Origin: a bacterium
Lineage (GTDB): Bacteria; Patescibacteriota; Minisyncoccia; Phycocordibacterales; Phycocordibacteraceae
Assembly: GCA_021802795.1 (NCBI GenBank)
Contig: JAJZRH010000041.1
Location: forward strand, 1-5,200
DNA: 5,200 bases
Direction: 5' to 3'
Positions 5,170 to 5,200 of this stretch are shown here, piece after piece. The notes beneath the pieces were generated by a model. The model was not told the DNA's origin. It was given only the letters and a program-made list of their open reading frames with translations, and searched no databases. Numbering within the stretch: the first letter of the stretch is position 1; each line of letters begins with the position of its first letter. The translations under genes and the position numbers were made by a program.

Positions 5170-5186
5170 GCCTCCTTTCTGGAGGC
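5170..5186. terminator. GCCTCC/GGAGGC hairpin, possible minus-strand terminator or SD-sequestering stem
   Basis: A 6-bp GC-rich perfect stem with a 5-base TTTCT loop. On the minus strand it is followed by ATTTTGC, a weak terminator-like tail; on the plus strand there is no T-run. The same stem contains, on the minus strand, AAAGGAGG (5178-5171), a full-length Shine-Dalgarno sequence, paired with its own complement. The role depends on sequence beyond the right edge. Confidence 0.35.
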
Positions 5187-5200
5187 TTACTCTGCTTCCC

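Larger units (their letters stand above)
5000..5200. other. Repeat- and hairpin-rich intergenic stretch with no convincing gene
   Basis: Base use changes after 4999: a purine-rich run with GATA steps (5000-5024), then inverted and direct repeats to the window edge. The stretch is visibly more A/T-rich than the genes. Reading frames are open across the right edge on both strands, but they overlap the repeats and lack the G/C third-position habit of the neighbours, so I do not call a gene. No tRNA or rRNA is recognised. Confidence 0.6.

Noticed and set aside
5171..5180. CCTCCTTTCT resembling the 3' end of 16S rRNA
   Set aside because: The invariant GGATCA and helix 45 do not precede it; the match is part of a local hairpin.
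5058..5200. Plus-strand frame open from ATG 5058 to the right edge
   Set aside because: It runs through the repeat copies and hairpins, lacks the G/C third-position habit, and has no -10 box or Shine-Dalgarno site at the right distance. Sequence to the right would be needed to reconsider it.
5184..5200. Minus-strand GGGAAGCAGAGTAAGCC resembling the apical part of bacterial SRP RNA
   Set aside because: The similarity is short, and the adjacent sequence folds into its own hairpin instead of continuing the SRP 3' strand. The partner strand would be outside the window, so it cannot be tested here.

Overview
The window is a compact, GC-rich bacterial chromosome segment carrying housekeeping genes. 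Several traits suggest a streamlined Patescibacteria/CPR bacterium of the Parcubacteria type: 4-base ATGA overlaps between genes, almost no intergenic space, few Shine-Dalgarno sites, a glutamyl-tRNA synthetase that lacks the zinc-hairpin segment, and a small aromatic membrane protein of unknown role. This placement is inferred from gene style; nothing in the window fixes the taxon. UGA acts as a normal stop (murG, gltX and the glycosylase all end in TGA), which argues against the recoded Gracilibacteria/SR1 lineages.

Layout: 1-328 is the C-terminal end of ftsW (lipid II polymerase, SEDS family). Next come murG (348-1487, lipid II synthesis), gltX (1484-2818, glutamyl-tRNA synthetase) and a secreted coiled-coil M23/LytM peptidase (2815-4155), all on the plus strand and joined by 4-bp overlaps from murG onward. 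A short HhH-GPD 3-methyladenine-type DNA glycosylase (4759-4133, minus) converges on the peptidase gene with a 23-bp tail-to-tail overlap. A 62-residue membrane protein (4811-4999, plus) diverges from the glycosylase across a 51-bp promoter region. The last 201 bases (5000-5200) hold no convincing gene. They carry three related copies of a short repeat in +/-/+ orientation, a long bulged hairpin that resembles a bidirectional terminator, and a hairpin pairing an anti-SD-like with an SD-like sequence.

FtsW, MurG and the M23 protein fit one job: making, polymerising and remodelling septal peptidoglycan, with gltX carried inside the transcription unit. The most notable signal is regulatory. Three genes (murG, the peptidase and the glycosylase) have an extended -10 element (TGn plus a TATAAT-like hexamer) exactly at -12 to -7 from the start ATG, so transcription should begin on the start codon itself. 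A fourth gene has TATAAT placed for a leader of about 7 nt. This points to leaderless or near-leaderless mRNAs, with internal promoters inside the cell-wall operon. Two of these promoters lie in perfect palindromes, one of them 18 bp long and centred on the glycosylase start codon.
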